DNA from: an uncultured Blastocatellia bacterium
Lineage (GTDB): Bacteria > Acidobacteriota > Blastocatellia > Chloracidobacteriales > Chloracidobacteriaceae
Assembly: GCA_937934745.1 (NCBI GenBank)
Contig: CALGZC010000022.1
Coordinates: forward strand, 1-64,000
Reading direction: 5' to 3'
DNA length: 64,000 nt
This document shows positions 16,296 to 25,209 of this stretch, piece after piece; within the stretch, counting starts at the first letter, position 1, and every line of letters starts with the position of its first letter. The notes under the pieces are model-generated. The model made no database searches and was not told the DNA's origin. It saw only the letters and a list, made by a program, of their open reading frames with translations. The position numbers and the translations under genes were made by a program.

Positions 16296-18068
16296 TTAGA
16301 AAAAGATAATGTTGAGCAAGACCGTCGCCGTCAGGACGAGGACGGCCAGGGTGGTCGGCCGTTGCCAGAAACCAACATCTTCCACCGGCTTTGGTGTCAG
16401 AGCATAGACAAGTCCGGAAAGCTCGGCGTCTGGGCGCGGCCGCGTCGCCAAGCTCACCGCGATGGTGACAACAAAACAGACCGTCCAGGCGACGATGGCC
16501 GTCCAGAACGTCTGCGCCAACTCACTGCGGTAAAGCGGTAACAGAACGCCTAGAAAGCCGCCCTTGACACCCACAACAGCGCCTTCGGGCAGGGAGATGC
16601 CGTGATGCAGGGCCGCAGCGAGCGTTCCCGCAACCAGCCCCCAGAATGCCCCGTGACCGGTGGCGCGCTTCCAGAACATACCGAGCAGAAACGTGGCAAA
16701 CAGGGGCGCGTTGACGAAGGCAAAAACAAGCTGGAGCACATCCATGATGTTGTTGAAGGCCGCCGCGACATAGGCTGTCGCCACGGAAAGCGCAATGCCG
16801 CCGACCGTAGCCGCACGCCCCATCCACAGGTAATGTGTGTCGCTTGCATTGCGCTTGAAGTAACTCTGGTAGATGTCATACGTCCAGACCGTGTTAAATG
16901 CCGTGACGTTCCCGGCCATCCCGGACATAAACGACGCCAGCAGGGCGGTCAGGCCAAGGCCGAGCAGCCCTGACGGCAAATAGTGCGCCAACATGGCCGG
17001 CGTCGCCAGATCGTAGTCCATGACGGGACGACCGTTTGCATCACGGGTAATGTCACCGGCATCGTTCGTCTTGGGCGGAACGATCCCGATGCTCGCCGCT
17101 GCCGCTGCCGACGGCGCGGCAGTGCGGCGCGGCTCAACCGTCAACGCCAGCATACCGGGCAGAATCACCAGAAAGGGAAACAGCATTTTGGGAATAGCGG
17201 CGATGAGCGGCGTCCGGCGGGCAGCCGTCATGGAGTCGGCTGCCATCGCCCGCTGGACGACGAGGAAATCCGTGCACCAGTAGCCAAACGACAGCACAAA
17301 GCCCAGCCCCATCGCCAGCCCGAACCACTCAACCCCGACCGGATTGCGCGTCGCATCGCCCATAAACGCCCACGACTGCGTGTATGCCGTCGGCGCATAC
17401 CCCTGCATGACGGCGTGCGTCGTCAGGCGCGCCTGAAGCCCTGTCCAGCCACCCACGTCTTTTAAGCCAAGCAGAACAAGTGGTAGAAAGCCGAACACGA
17501 TGAGGAAAAACTGGAGCACCTCGTTGTAGATAGCACTTGTCAGCCCGCCGAGGAAAATGTAGGCCATCACGATCCCGGCTGCGACCAGCATGCTCGCGTC
17601 TTCATCCCAGCCCAACAGCAGCCTGAACAGTTTGCCCATGGCGTACAGCGACACGCCGGATGAAAACACCGTCATGACGGCAAAGGAAATGGCATTGAGC
17701 GCGCGCGTTTTTTCGTCAAAGCGCAGCTTGAGATATTCCGGCACAGAGCGCGCCCGCGAGCCGTAGTAAAACGGCATCATAAAGATGCCGACAAAAACCA
17801 TCGCTGGAATTGCGCCGATCCAGTAGAAGTGGCTGGTGGCGATGCCGTACTTCGCGCCCGAAGCGCCCATCCCGATGACTTCCTGCGCCCCGAGGTTGGC
17901 CGAGATAAACGCCAGTCCGGCCACCCACGCCGGGATGGCGCGCCCCGACAGAAAATAATCGGTGCTGGAACGCATAAAGCGTTTGAGTCCCACGCCAATG
18001 CCGATGACGAAGGCGAAGTAAATCCCCATCAGGACATAATCAATCCACGCCAGTTGAACGTCGGTCAT
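16296..18068 (-). CDS. Sodium:solute symporter (SSS/SGLT family)
   Basis: 590 residues with about 14 membrane helices. Family marks include the early FLSGRAIPAWVAGLAFISANLGAQEVIGMGASGAKYGIATSHFYWIGAIP, GGLTSAIYNEVLQFFLI, and ALLASFMSGMAGNVTAFNTVWTYDIYQSY, the sodium-site region. The SGLT subgroup imports sugars or inositol with Na+; the substrate is not readable from sequence, but galT on the same strand hints at a sugar. ATG at 18068 chosen over an upstream start at 18107 because it begins where the family begins; no strong ribosome site is visible for either. Confidence 0.92.
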   Translation of the reverse strand: MTDVQLAWIDYVLMGIYFAFVIGIGVGLKRFMRSSTDYFLSGRAIPAWVAGLAFISANLGAQEVIGMGASGAKYGIATSHFYWIGAIPAMVFVGIFMMPFYYGSRARSVPEYLKLRFDEKTRALNAISFAVMTVFSSGVSLYAMGKLFRLLLGWDEDASMLVAAGIVMAYIFLGGLTSAIYNEVLQFFLIVFGFLPLVLLGLKDVGGWTGLQARLTTHAVMQGYAPTAYTQSWAFMGDATRNPVGVEWFGLAMGLGFVLSFGYWCTDFLVVQRAMAADSMTAARRTPLIAAIPKMLFPFLVILPGMLALTVEPRRTAAPSAAAAASIGIVPPKTNDAGDITRDANGRPVMDYDLATPAMLAHYLPSGLLGLGLTALLASFMSGMAGNVTAFNTVWTYDIYQSYFKRNASDTHYLWMGRAATVGGIALSVATAYVAAAFNNIMDVLQLVFAFVNAPLFATFLLGMFWKRATGHGAFWGLVAGTLAAALHHGISLPEGAVVGVKGGFLGVLLPLYRSELAQTFWTAIVAWTVCFVVTIAVSLATRPRPDAELSGLVYALTPKPVEDVGFWQRPTTLAVLVLTATVLLNIIFF

Positions 18069-18259
18069 CTGTTGTGCATGTTGTCTATGACGCGCAGTGC
18101 GACGCACAGTGCGCGCCTTGGTGTTCGGGGTGAGCTATTCCTGAAGGCATCACGTTACCGGATTCAACCGAAGCGGCCAACGTCATTTTCGTTGGTGATT
18201 TTCGTTGTTGAAAGCCCGACCGACACGGTAAGCTGAACTAATACCAAAACCTCTTCCCG

Positions 18260-19042
18260 GTGACAGGCACCGTTTACGACGTGGTACTGGATTTGTTTCG
18301 TCTCGATGGTAAAGTCGCGCTGGTGACGGGCGCGATTTCTGAGATTGGCACCGCCATTGCCCTGGCGCTGGCCCAGGCCGGTGCCGATGTCGCGTGTCAC
18401 AGCTCATCCCGCGCACCGGACGCCTTGTGCGAGCAAATCCGCGCCCTCGGTCGGCGCGCGTTGGCCGTGACCGGCGACCTCTATGACCGTGCCTTCCACG
18501 GTCACATCATCGCCACCACCCTGGCGCACTTCGGACGGATTGATATTTTGGTCAACAACGCCAGCACGATTCGGCGCGGGGCTGCCGTCGATCTGAGTGA
18601 TGAGGACTGGGATTTCATTCTGAGCATCAACCTGACGGCTGTCTTCCGGTTGTCGCAGATGGTGGCCAGGGACATGCTGGCGCGCCGGTCGGGCAAGATC
18701 ATCAACATTGCTTCACTCCTGGCGTTCCAGGGCGGCTGGCAAGCGCCGGCGTTTGCTGCATCCAAGGGGGGCGTTGTACAGCTGACAAAGTCGTTGTCCA
18801 ACGAATGGGCGGCGTACGGGGTGAACGTCAATGCCATTTCGCCGGGCTACCTAGAAGTGGACAGCACCCGCCCGTTACGGGAGGACCTGGTACGGTATCG
18901 CCAGATCACCGAGCGCATTCCGGCGGATCGGTGGGGGCGTCCGTCCGATCTGGCAGGCGCGGCCGTATTTTTAGCCTCGGCGGCGAGTGATTACGTCCAC
19001 GGTCACGTCCTCGTCGTGGACGGCGGTTGGATGGGGCGCTAA
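18260..19042 (+). CDS. Short-chain dehydrogenase/reductase, KduD-like, lacking the catalytic tyrosine
   Basis: 260 residues, closest by eye to 2-deoxy-D-gluconate 3-dehydrogenases (FRLDGKVALVTG start, NNAST, INIASLLAFQGG, AISPGYLEVDSTRPLR, VDGGWMGR end). Two key changes are seen: the active-site Tyr of YxxxK is Phe (F165, codon TTT at 18752) while S152 and K169 remain, and the glycine-rich TGxxxGxG loop reads TGAISEIG, with Glu28 replacing a glycine. Both changes argue against normal NAD(P)-dependent catalysis. GTG start at 18260 is uncertain; a GTG at 18281 is also possible. It is not disrupted otherwise, so it may be a binding or regulatory protein. Confidence 0.85.
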   Translation: MTGTVYDVVLDLFRLDGKVALVTGAISEIGTAIALALAQAGADVACHSSSRAPDALCEQIRALGRRALAVTGDLYDRAFHGHIIATTLAHFGRIDILVNNASTIRRGAAVDLSDEDWDFILSINLTAVFRLSQMVARDMLARRSGKIINIASLLAFQGGWQAPAFAASKGGVVQLTKSLSNEWAAYGVNVNAISPGYLEVDSTRPLREDLVRYRQITERIPADRWGRPSDLAGAAVFLASAASDYVHGHVLVVDGGWMGR

Positions 19043-19069
19043 GCCTGCCGGCACCCGCTGCCGGGCGTT

Positions 19070-20659
19070 TTACTCGACCGGCGGCGCCTGTTGCGCAGGA
19101 GCTGCGGATGGTGCGTCGGGCAGTTCCTGGGTCTCGGTTGAAAACTTTTTGTAGTCGCTGTAGCGATTTTCCACGCTGATGTTGAGCCCGGCGACCAGCA
19201 GGACCTTGATGTCCGCATTGAAATCCTCGCGCAGCGGCAACCAGACGCCTTCTCCGGTGCGTGTTTGCTCGAAGACAAATGCGGCTCCGCGTTTGAGCGA
19301 GGCAAGTAAACCGCCGCCAACCTTGACATCGGTGGCAAAGCGACCCTCCAGCCGCGCTACCTCTTCGTCTTCGGCGTCAAGCCAGACCGTTCCCACCAAC
19401 TTCTGTAGGATTTTTTCCGTGCTGTTGGTCGGTTTATAGTCGTGGCGCGGCCGGAAATCACAGACAATAACCGGGCGCCCCCGCAGTGTTTCGCGCCGCG
19501 GGTGGTGAAACTCACAGGCCCGTAGAAACTGTGCAATCGTCAGCCGTCGCTTCTGTGCCTCGTCATTGGCATCGGCCCTCCCGGCTTTGCCCTTTTGCTG
19601 ACGTGCCTCATGCTCCTCAATAAACTTCGCCACCCGGCGTTGTTCCTTTTCGGCTTCCGCCGCGGACAGGGACTTCCCGTTGACGGCAACCAGTTTGCGC
19701 ACGCGCACGCCGCCGGTCAGGGGATAGACCTCATACGTCTTGACTTCGGTCTCCTTGATGCGCCTGTCACCGTCTAAACGGCGGATGGTTTCCGTCAGGG
19801 TGTAGGTGTACTGCGTCACCCGTTCATCAACGGCCCGCTGGTTGAGCGCAATGCGCGCGAGCAGCGCCGGAAGGTCAAGTGCCAGATCGCCGGTTGGAAT
19901 CTCGAAGTGATCGGCCGCAAAGGCACGCACCTGCTGCACCTCGGTGACCTTGAGTGTTAGCGCCGGTGCGTCCGGCATGGCCACCGTCACGTGAAAAGGC
20001 TCACGAACGCCGCCAATGGGGCGGTAGTCGTCAAACTCGAAGACATAGCGGTGCGGACCGTCGCCGCTTTCCAGCCGCGCCAGCAAGCCGGTCTCCGCGG
20101 CAAAGTAGCCGGTTGCCGTGGCGCGCTCGCGTGATGTGAAAACCAGCCGGTAGTAGGCCTTGCCGGCGAGTTCCACCACGGGCAACGAGCGGATTCCCAC
20201 CCCCTGCTCCGTGGCGTTGAGTAGGCGGGCAGCCAGAATCCAGCCCTCCAGGAGGCGTTGCCGCCCGGCTTCGTCCACCAGTGTCCCAACACCGTGCCGA
20301 GTCGTTTGCATCCAAGCCGAAGCGCCGGTCACGCCAAGGCAACGGCGGTCGGCATCGAAGACCAGTTCGAGTCGCATTCGGTTCGGAAAAGCACGGTCGA
20401 ATGTAAACGTGCCGTCGTCGCCGGTGGCGGTGTGAACGGTCCCGCGGAGCGTCACGGTGCTGCCGGCACGAACGGCCCGCTCCCCGCCCAGCGTCGCTAC
20501 GTAGCGGGCAATGACCTTCGGTGCGGAAAGCGGCTTAACCGACGGGCGCGGCCCCTGGGCGGCGACAGTCGCCACGAAAAGCCAACCGAACCAGGCTCCG
20601 AGGCTGACCCATACGTGGGCCGTCCGGCAGCCGCAAGCAGGGAAAGGCAGAAACCACAT
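19070..20659 (-). CDS. Secreted hypothetical protein, outer-membrane lipoprotein-sorting-like N-terminal half
   Basis: 529 residues. A signal peptide is likely (hydrophobic WVSLGAWFGWLFVATVAAQG). Residues about 45-260 have the pattern of LolA/LppX-type half-barrel proteins (VIARYVATLGGERAVRAGSTVTLRGTV, FPNRMRLELVFD, GYFAAETGLLARLESGDGPHRYVFEFDDYRPIGGVREPFHV). The C-terminal half (about 285-510) has charged strands ending in WLPLREDFNADIKVLLVAGLNISVENRYSDYKKF, common to secreted acidobacterial proteins. It may carry lipids or pigments across the periplasm; divergence from bchG across 150 bp makes a link to chlorophyll-bearing membranes possible but unproven. Confidence 0.8.
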   Translation of the reverse strand: MWFLPFPACGCRTAHVWVSLGAWFGWLFVATVAAQGPRPSVKPLSAPKVIARYVATLGGERAVRAGSTVTLRGTVHTATGDDGTFTFDRAFPNRMRLELVFDADRRCLGVTGASAWMQTTRHGVGTLVDEAGRQRLLEGWILAARLLNATEQGVGIRSLPVVELAGKAYYRLVFTSRERATATGYFAAETGLLARLESGDGPHRYVFEFDDYRPIGGVREPFHVTVAMPDAPALTLKVTEVQQVRAFAADHFEIPTGDLALDLPALLARIALNQRAVDERVTQYTYTLTETIRRLDGDRRIKETEVKTYEVYPLTGGVRVRKLVAVNGKSLSAAEAEKEQRRVAKFIEEHEARQQKGKAGRADANDEAQKRRLTIAQFLRACEFHHPRRETLRGRPVIVCDFRPRHDYKPTNSTEKILQKLVGTVWLDAEDEEVARLEGRFATDVKVGGGLLASLKRGAAFVFEQTRTGEGVWLPLREDFNADIKVLLVAGLNISVENRYSDYKKFSTETQELPDAPSAAPAQQAPPVE

Positions 20660-20809
20660 ACCTCAACCTTGTACCCCCCAACGGGTGGAGGTCAGAACAC
20701 AACCGGGGCGGTAGGGGGCCGCCAGCCGGTAAAAATGGATTTTGCATCAGACGGGGGATTCCATAAGTTGGAAACAGCCCACTTGGGTGGAAGAGGAGGC
20801 GTTTGCCCT

Positions 20810-21745
20810 GTGAAGGAAGGCGTTGCACCGTCATCGTCGTTTCGGCTTTCAAAGACAGCGGCTCGCCTTTCCCCGGCGATGCGTCACAAGATCGCTGCCT
20901 GGGTAGAGTTACTCAAGCCTGTAACCTGGATCCCGGTCATGTGTGCCTATGTGGCGGGGGCGCTGTGCAGCCTGCAGTTCACCCCGGCCAGTCTGGCCGA
21001 CTGGCGTCTGTGGCTGGGGCTGCTGATGAGCGGACCGCTCATTTCAGGGACTTGCCAGGCGATGAACGACTACTTTGACCGCGATGTGGATGCCATCAAC
21101 GAACCCTACCGCCCGATTCCTTCCGGTCGTATCGGTTTGCGCGAAGCCACCATCGGCATCAGTGTCCTATGCGGCATAACGCTGATTGCCGCCTACTTGC
21201 TCCACCCCTGGATTGTTGCGTTAGCGGTCGTTGGGATTGTCAACGCGCATTTATACAGTGCCAAGCCGATCAAACTCAAGCGGATCGTCTGGGTTGGCAA
21301 CGCCACCGTCGCTGGCTCATACATTCTGCTGCCGTGGATGTCGGGTGAACTCGCCTTTAGGGGCCGTCTGAGCTGGACGGCAACGGCCGTTGCCGTGTGC
21401 TACGTGATTGCCAGTGTCGGCAGCATGACTACCAATGACTTCAAATCGCTGGCAGGCGACGCGCGGATGGACATCCACACTCTGCCGCAGGTCTTCGGCG
21501 TGCAGCGTGGAGCGTGGTTGGGGATTTTTGTCCTGGACGCCGGGCAATTCGCCGCTGCCGGTCTGTTGGCTGCACTGGGTGAATGGTTTTGGGCCCTGTT
21601 TGTCGTGGCAACTGTGTTCCCGCAAATGTGGTTTCAGCGTACTTTCCTGGCCGACCCCGTCGGCAAAGCCGTCTGGTACAACGCGCACGCCCAGGGCTTT
21701 CTCGTGCTGGGAATGTTTTTGGCAGCCTGGGCGGTGCGCAGCTGA
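20810..21745 (+). CDS. bchG: (Bacterio)chlorophyll synthase, UbiA prenyltransferase family
   Basis: 311 residues with 7-9 membrane helices. The diagnostic motif is NDYFDRDVDAINEPYRPIPSGRI, the substrate-binding Asp-rich loop specific to ChlG/BchG; MTTNDFKSLAGDARMDIHTLP is the second Asp motif, as in ChlG. The enzyme attaches a C20 (geranylgeranyl/phytyl) or farnesyl tail to (bacterio)chlorophyllide, the last step of chlorophyll synthesis. This marks the host as a chlorophototroph. GTG at 20810 has AGGAGG 10 bp upstream; ATG at 20879 would shorten it by 23 residues. No other bch genes are in view, so it is unlinked from a photosynthesis cluster here. Paralogues for Chl a versus BChl a or c exist in such organisms, so the exact substrate is open. 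Confidence 0.93.
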   Translation: MKEGVAPSSSFRLSKTAARLSPAMRHKIAAWVELLKPVTWIPVMCAYVAGALCSLQFTPASLADWRLWLGLLMSGPLISGTCQAMNDYFDRDVDAINEPYRPIPSGRIGLREATIGISVLCGITLIAAYLLHPWIVALAVVGIVNAHLYSAKPIKLKRIVWVGNATVAGSYILLPWMSGELAFRGRLSWTATAVAVCYVIASVGSMTTNDFKSLAGDARMDIHTLPQVFGVQRGAWLGIFVLDAGQFAAAGLLAALGEWFWALFVVATVFPQMWFQRTFLADPVGKAVWYNAHAQGFLVLGMFLAAWAVRS

Positions 21746-21823
21746 CCCCGACGCCGACCGTAACGGCAATGGAGCCTGCCCGGCGAGCTGAAGCGGCCGC
21801 GCATACAGGCCGTACCTGTTGGG

Positions 21824-23710
21824 TCAAACCGATGGAGACGCAGCCCGCACGCCCGGCGCGACCGGTGGCGCCTCCCGGTACTGGAGCTCGTACAACCGCC
21901 GGTAGATGCCGCCGGGACGGGCCATCAGTTCCTGGTGCGTCCCCATTTCGCGGATTTCGCCGCGATGCATCACGATGATGCAATCGGCGCGGCGAACCGT
22001 GGACAGTCGGTGGGCGATGACAACGCAGGTCCGTCCGAGCAGCACTCGCTCAATGGCCGCCTGGATCAGGGCTTCGGTCTCACTGTCAATACTGGCGGTG
22101 GCTTCATCCAGGATGAGAATCTGTGGATTGAACACCAGCGCCCGGGCCAGGGCAATGAGCTGTTTCTGTCCCACCGACAGCGTTGCACCCCCTTCTTTGA
22201 CCTCCGCTTGATAGCCGCCGGGCAAACGCCGAATGAAGTCATCGGCTCGGACTTCACGGGCAGCGGCAATGAGCTGTTCATCGGGAATGGTGGTCGCCCC
22301 CAGGCGCAGGTTGTCGGCGATGGTGCCGGCAAAAAGCACGGGGTCTTGTAACACAACGCCGAAGTAGCGCCGGAGTTCGGTCAGGTCGAAATCCCGCACG
22401 TCCACGCCGTCAATCAGGATTTGCCCCCGCTGAACGTCGTAAAACCGCATCAGCAGGCTGGTGATGGAAGTCTTGCCGGCACCGGTGGCGCCGACCAAAG
22501 CAACGGTCTGCCCCGGCGCAACGTGGAACGACACATCACGCAAGACCCAGTTTTCTCCCTTGTAGGCAAACCACACGTGTCGGAACTCGATTTCGCCGCG
22601 CCGGATGACCGGCCGGCGTGGCACCGGCGGCGACATAATCACCAGCGGCTCATCCAGCACCTTGAACACTCGCTCGGCTGCCGCCATGGCCGCTTGCAAG
22701 ATGTTGTACTTTTCACTGATGTCCTGGATCGGTTCGTAGAACCTCTGCATCGCTTGGATGAAAAAGATCAGTGCGCCCAGCGAGAGCGTGCCGGTCAGGG
22801 CTTGCCCACCGCCGTACCAGATCACCAGTGCGACGCCCAGGTTGCTGATCAGACCGATTGCCGGGTAGAACACCGCGTAGTAGAAAATGGTCTCAATGTT
22901 GATCCGGCGGTGCGCATCGTTGAGGGCATCGAACGCGCGCAGCTCGCGTTCCTCGCGGTTGAAGAGCTGCACCGTCGCCATGCCTGACAGGTGCTCGTGC
23001 AAAAAGGCATTGATCCCGGCCAGTCGCCGGCGGACCTCACGGTACGTGCGGGTTGCATTGACCCGAAACCAAGCCGTTACAGCCGTCAGCAGCGGTACGA
23101 CGATCAGGCTGACTAATGCCAGTTGCCAGTTGACAAGAAACAGAAACCCCAGCAGGCCGACGAGCACCACAACGTCACTGAACAACGTCACAAAACCCGA
23201 TGTGAACAGCTCGTTCAAGGCGTCCACATCGGCTGTCAGGCGGGTTGTCATCCGGCCGATCGGTGTCCGGTCGTAGTAACTCAGCGGCAACCGCTGGAAT
23301 TTGGCAAACAACTCGCGGCGCAGGTCGTACATCACGAACTGCCCCACGCTGTTGAGCAGGATTGTTTGCCAGTAGGTCAACCCGAACACGACCAGCATCA
23401 GGCCGAGGTACAGAGCACCGATCAGGCTGACGCCGTCAAACGGCGCCGGTCGGCCGCCGAATAACATGTCGAAGCCGGCTGCCACGATGTGTGAAAACAG
23501 CCCCAGTTGGTGATCGGCCGGTGGCATTAGAAACAAGTCCACGGCCACCATCGTCAGGTTGAGCGCGCACAGCTCAAAGCCGGCAGGCAGCGCAATGAGC
23601 AGCACGGCAAATGCCACCCGACTGCGGTAAGGTTGCAGATACGCCAGAAGCCGCTTGGCGAGCCGGTGGTCATAGGCCTTACCAAGCACCTCGTCGTCAG
23701 GCTGACTCAT
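21824..23710 (-). CDS. ABC transporter, fused permease-ATPase exporter (MsbA/MDR type)
   Basis: 628 residues: membrane domain about 20-330 with six helices and the coupling-loop motif SYYDRTPIGRMTTRLTADVDALNELF, then the ATPase with Walker A GATGAGKTS, signature LSVGQKQ, Walker B ILILDEATASID and switch His in IAHRLSTV. It is a half transporter that must dimerise. Exporters of this kind move lipids, drugs or peptides; the substrate is not evident. Convergent with bchG, 78 bp apart. A second half transporter is not adjacent, so a homodimer is likely. Confidence 0.93.
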   Translation of the reverse strand: MSQPDDEVLGKAYDHRLAKRLLAYLQPYRSRVAFAVLLIALPAGFELCALNLTMVAVDLFLMPPADHQLGLFSHIVAAGFDMLFGGRPAPFDGVSLIGALYLGLMLVVFGLTYWQTILLNSVGQFVMYDLRRELFAKFQRLPLSYYDRTPIGRMTTRLTADVDALNELFTSGFVTLFSDVVVLVGLLGFLFLVNWQLALVSLIVVPLLTAVTAWFRVNATRTYREVRRRLAGINAFLHEHLSGMATVQLFNREERELRAFDALNDAHRRINIETIFYYAVFYPAIGLISNLGVALVIWYGGGQALTGTLSLGALIFFIQAMQRFYEPIQDISEKYNILQAAMAAAERVFKVLDEPLVIMSPPVPRRPVIRRGEIEFRHVWFAYKGENWVLRDVSFHVAPGQTVALVGATGAGKTSITSLLMRFYDVQRGQILIDGVDVRDFDLTELRRYFGVVLQDPVLFAGTIADNLRLGATTIPDEQLIAAAREVRADDFIRRLPGGYQAEVKEGGATLSVGQKQLIALARALVFNPQILILDEATASIDSETEALIQAAIERVLLGRTCVVIAHRLSTVRRADCIIVMHRGEIREMGTHQELMARPGGIYRRLYELQYREAPPVAPGVRAASPSV

Positions 23711-24021
23711 GCAAAATGTGCCTCACGTGCAGGTCACCTTCCTGCCGGTATTGTGCACTGAAAACCAACGCCGGCTCCGCTGCTACCATACTGAATTGCC
23801 GTTGGCTATGGGTAGTCCACCGCGCCAGCGCCGGCAGGTGTGCCTGGGGCAGGCACTCCGGTAGATGTGGCAGGGAGATAGGGCAGGCTTGCCTAGACAC
23901 AACGGCAGGATGGCCTGTTTTTCCTGCTCTTTGTGCATTTTCTAAGCTTTGTTCAGTTTTCAGACACGGCCCGTTTGGTTTAGCCTCACACCGAATCATG
24001 GTCTAAGGAAGGTAACTCACC
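23711..24021. other. Intergenic region between ABC exporter and prfB
   Basis: 311 bp between divergent genes. The part from 23925 to 23970 is T-rich on the plus strand and may hold the prfB promoter, but I could not find well-spaced hexamers. AAGGAAGG just before the prfB ATG is the ribosome site. No gene, tRNA or repeat seen. Confidence 0.5.
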
Positions 24022-25153
24022 ATGCCGGATGTGCTCGAACTTCGCCAGACGTATGACGCACTCCTGGGACGCCTTGCATCCTTGCGGAGGTTTCTTTGAC
24101 CCGGAAGGTAAGCGCGCCCGGCTTGAGCAGCTCGAAGCCCGTGTGGCCGATCCGAATTTCTGGCAGGACCAGGAACAGGCGCAGAAAGTCCTCAAAGAGC
24201 GGCGGCGTCTCGCCGATGCTCTTTCCACAGCAGACTTTTACGCCCGCGAGGTGTCCGACCTGGACGTCCTGTTTGAGTTTGCCGAGACCGACCTGGCTTC
24301 CCAGACCGAACTCGAACAACGGCTTCAAGCGCTTCAAGCGAAGGTCGAGGCCGATGAAGTGCAGATGCTGCTGGCAGGTCCGCACGATGCCAACAATGCC
24401 ATCGTGCGCATTCAGTCGGGAGCCGGCGGAACCGATGCTCAGGACTGGGCGGAAATGTTGTTGCGAATGTACCTGCGCTGGTGTGAGCGGCGGGGCTTTA
24501 AAACCAGCCTCATCGATATACAGCCCGGTAAGGAAGCCGGCATTATGTCCGCCGAATTCACGGTTGAAGGCAATTACGCCTACGGCTTACTGGCCTGTGA
24601 AAGCGGTGTCCACCGGCTGGTGCGGATTTCACCGTTTTCTTCGGCCGGGACGCGCGAAACGAGCTTTGCCTCTGTGTTTGTGACGCCTGAAATCGAGGAT
24701 CACATCGAGATTGAAATCAACGAAAAAGACCTGCGGATTGACACCTACCGGTCTTCGGGGGCCGGCGGCCAGCATGTCAACGTCACCGACTCTGCTATCC
24801 GCATCACACACCTCCCGACCGGCATTGTCGTTTCGTGCCAGAACCAGCGGTCACAACACCAAAACCGTGAGGTAGCGATGAAGGTACTCAAATCGCGACT
24901 ATATGAACTCGAACTCGAACGCCGGCGCGCCGAAAACGCCAAACTCGAGGTCACCAAGCGTGACATCTCGTTCGGTTCCCAAATCCGCAATTACGTGCTA
25001 CATCCATACCGCCTTGTCAAAGACACCCGCACCAAACTCGAACGCAGTGACGTGGAGAGTGTCCTCGATGGCGATCTGGATGACTTCATCAAGGAGTATC
25101 TCATTGCCAAAAACCGCCAACCGGACGGCGTACTGGTTCCCGAGCCGGAGTAA
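24022..25153 (+). CDS. prfB: Peptide chain release factor 2 with programmed +1 frameshift
   Basis: Recognises UAA and UGA stop codons. The zero frame starts at ATG 24022 and runs 25 codons to an in-frame TGA at 24097-24099. The surrounding CGGAGG-TTT-CTT-TGA-C copies the classic RF2 recoding site: a Shine-Dalgarno-like stretch three bases before the CTT slip codon and a UGA followed by C. Slippage by +1 continues as GAC CCG GAA to the stop at 25151-25153, about 376 residues in all. Codon-recognition motif SPF (in RISPFSSAGTRETSF) and the peptidyl hydrolysis motif GGQ (SSGAGGQHVN) are intact. AAGGAAGG precedes the ATG. An annotation without the shift would start wrongly inside the gene. Confidence 0.96.
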
Positions 25154-25209
25154 CGTACTGCCGGTTGAGGTTGTTGGCTGCTGAGGACTGGCTCATAACG
25201 AACGCACCG

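Noticed and set aside
20258-20809. Upstream extension of the bchG frame to 20258
   Set aside because: It would run antisense through the secreted protein gene; a GTG with AGGAGG at 20810 fits the known BchG length.
21824-23710. ABC signature motif LSVGQ instead of LSGGQ as a sign of a dead ATPase site
   Set aside because: This variant is known in active exporters, and Walker A, Walker B and the switch His are intact.
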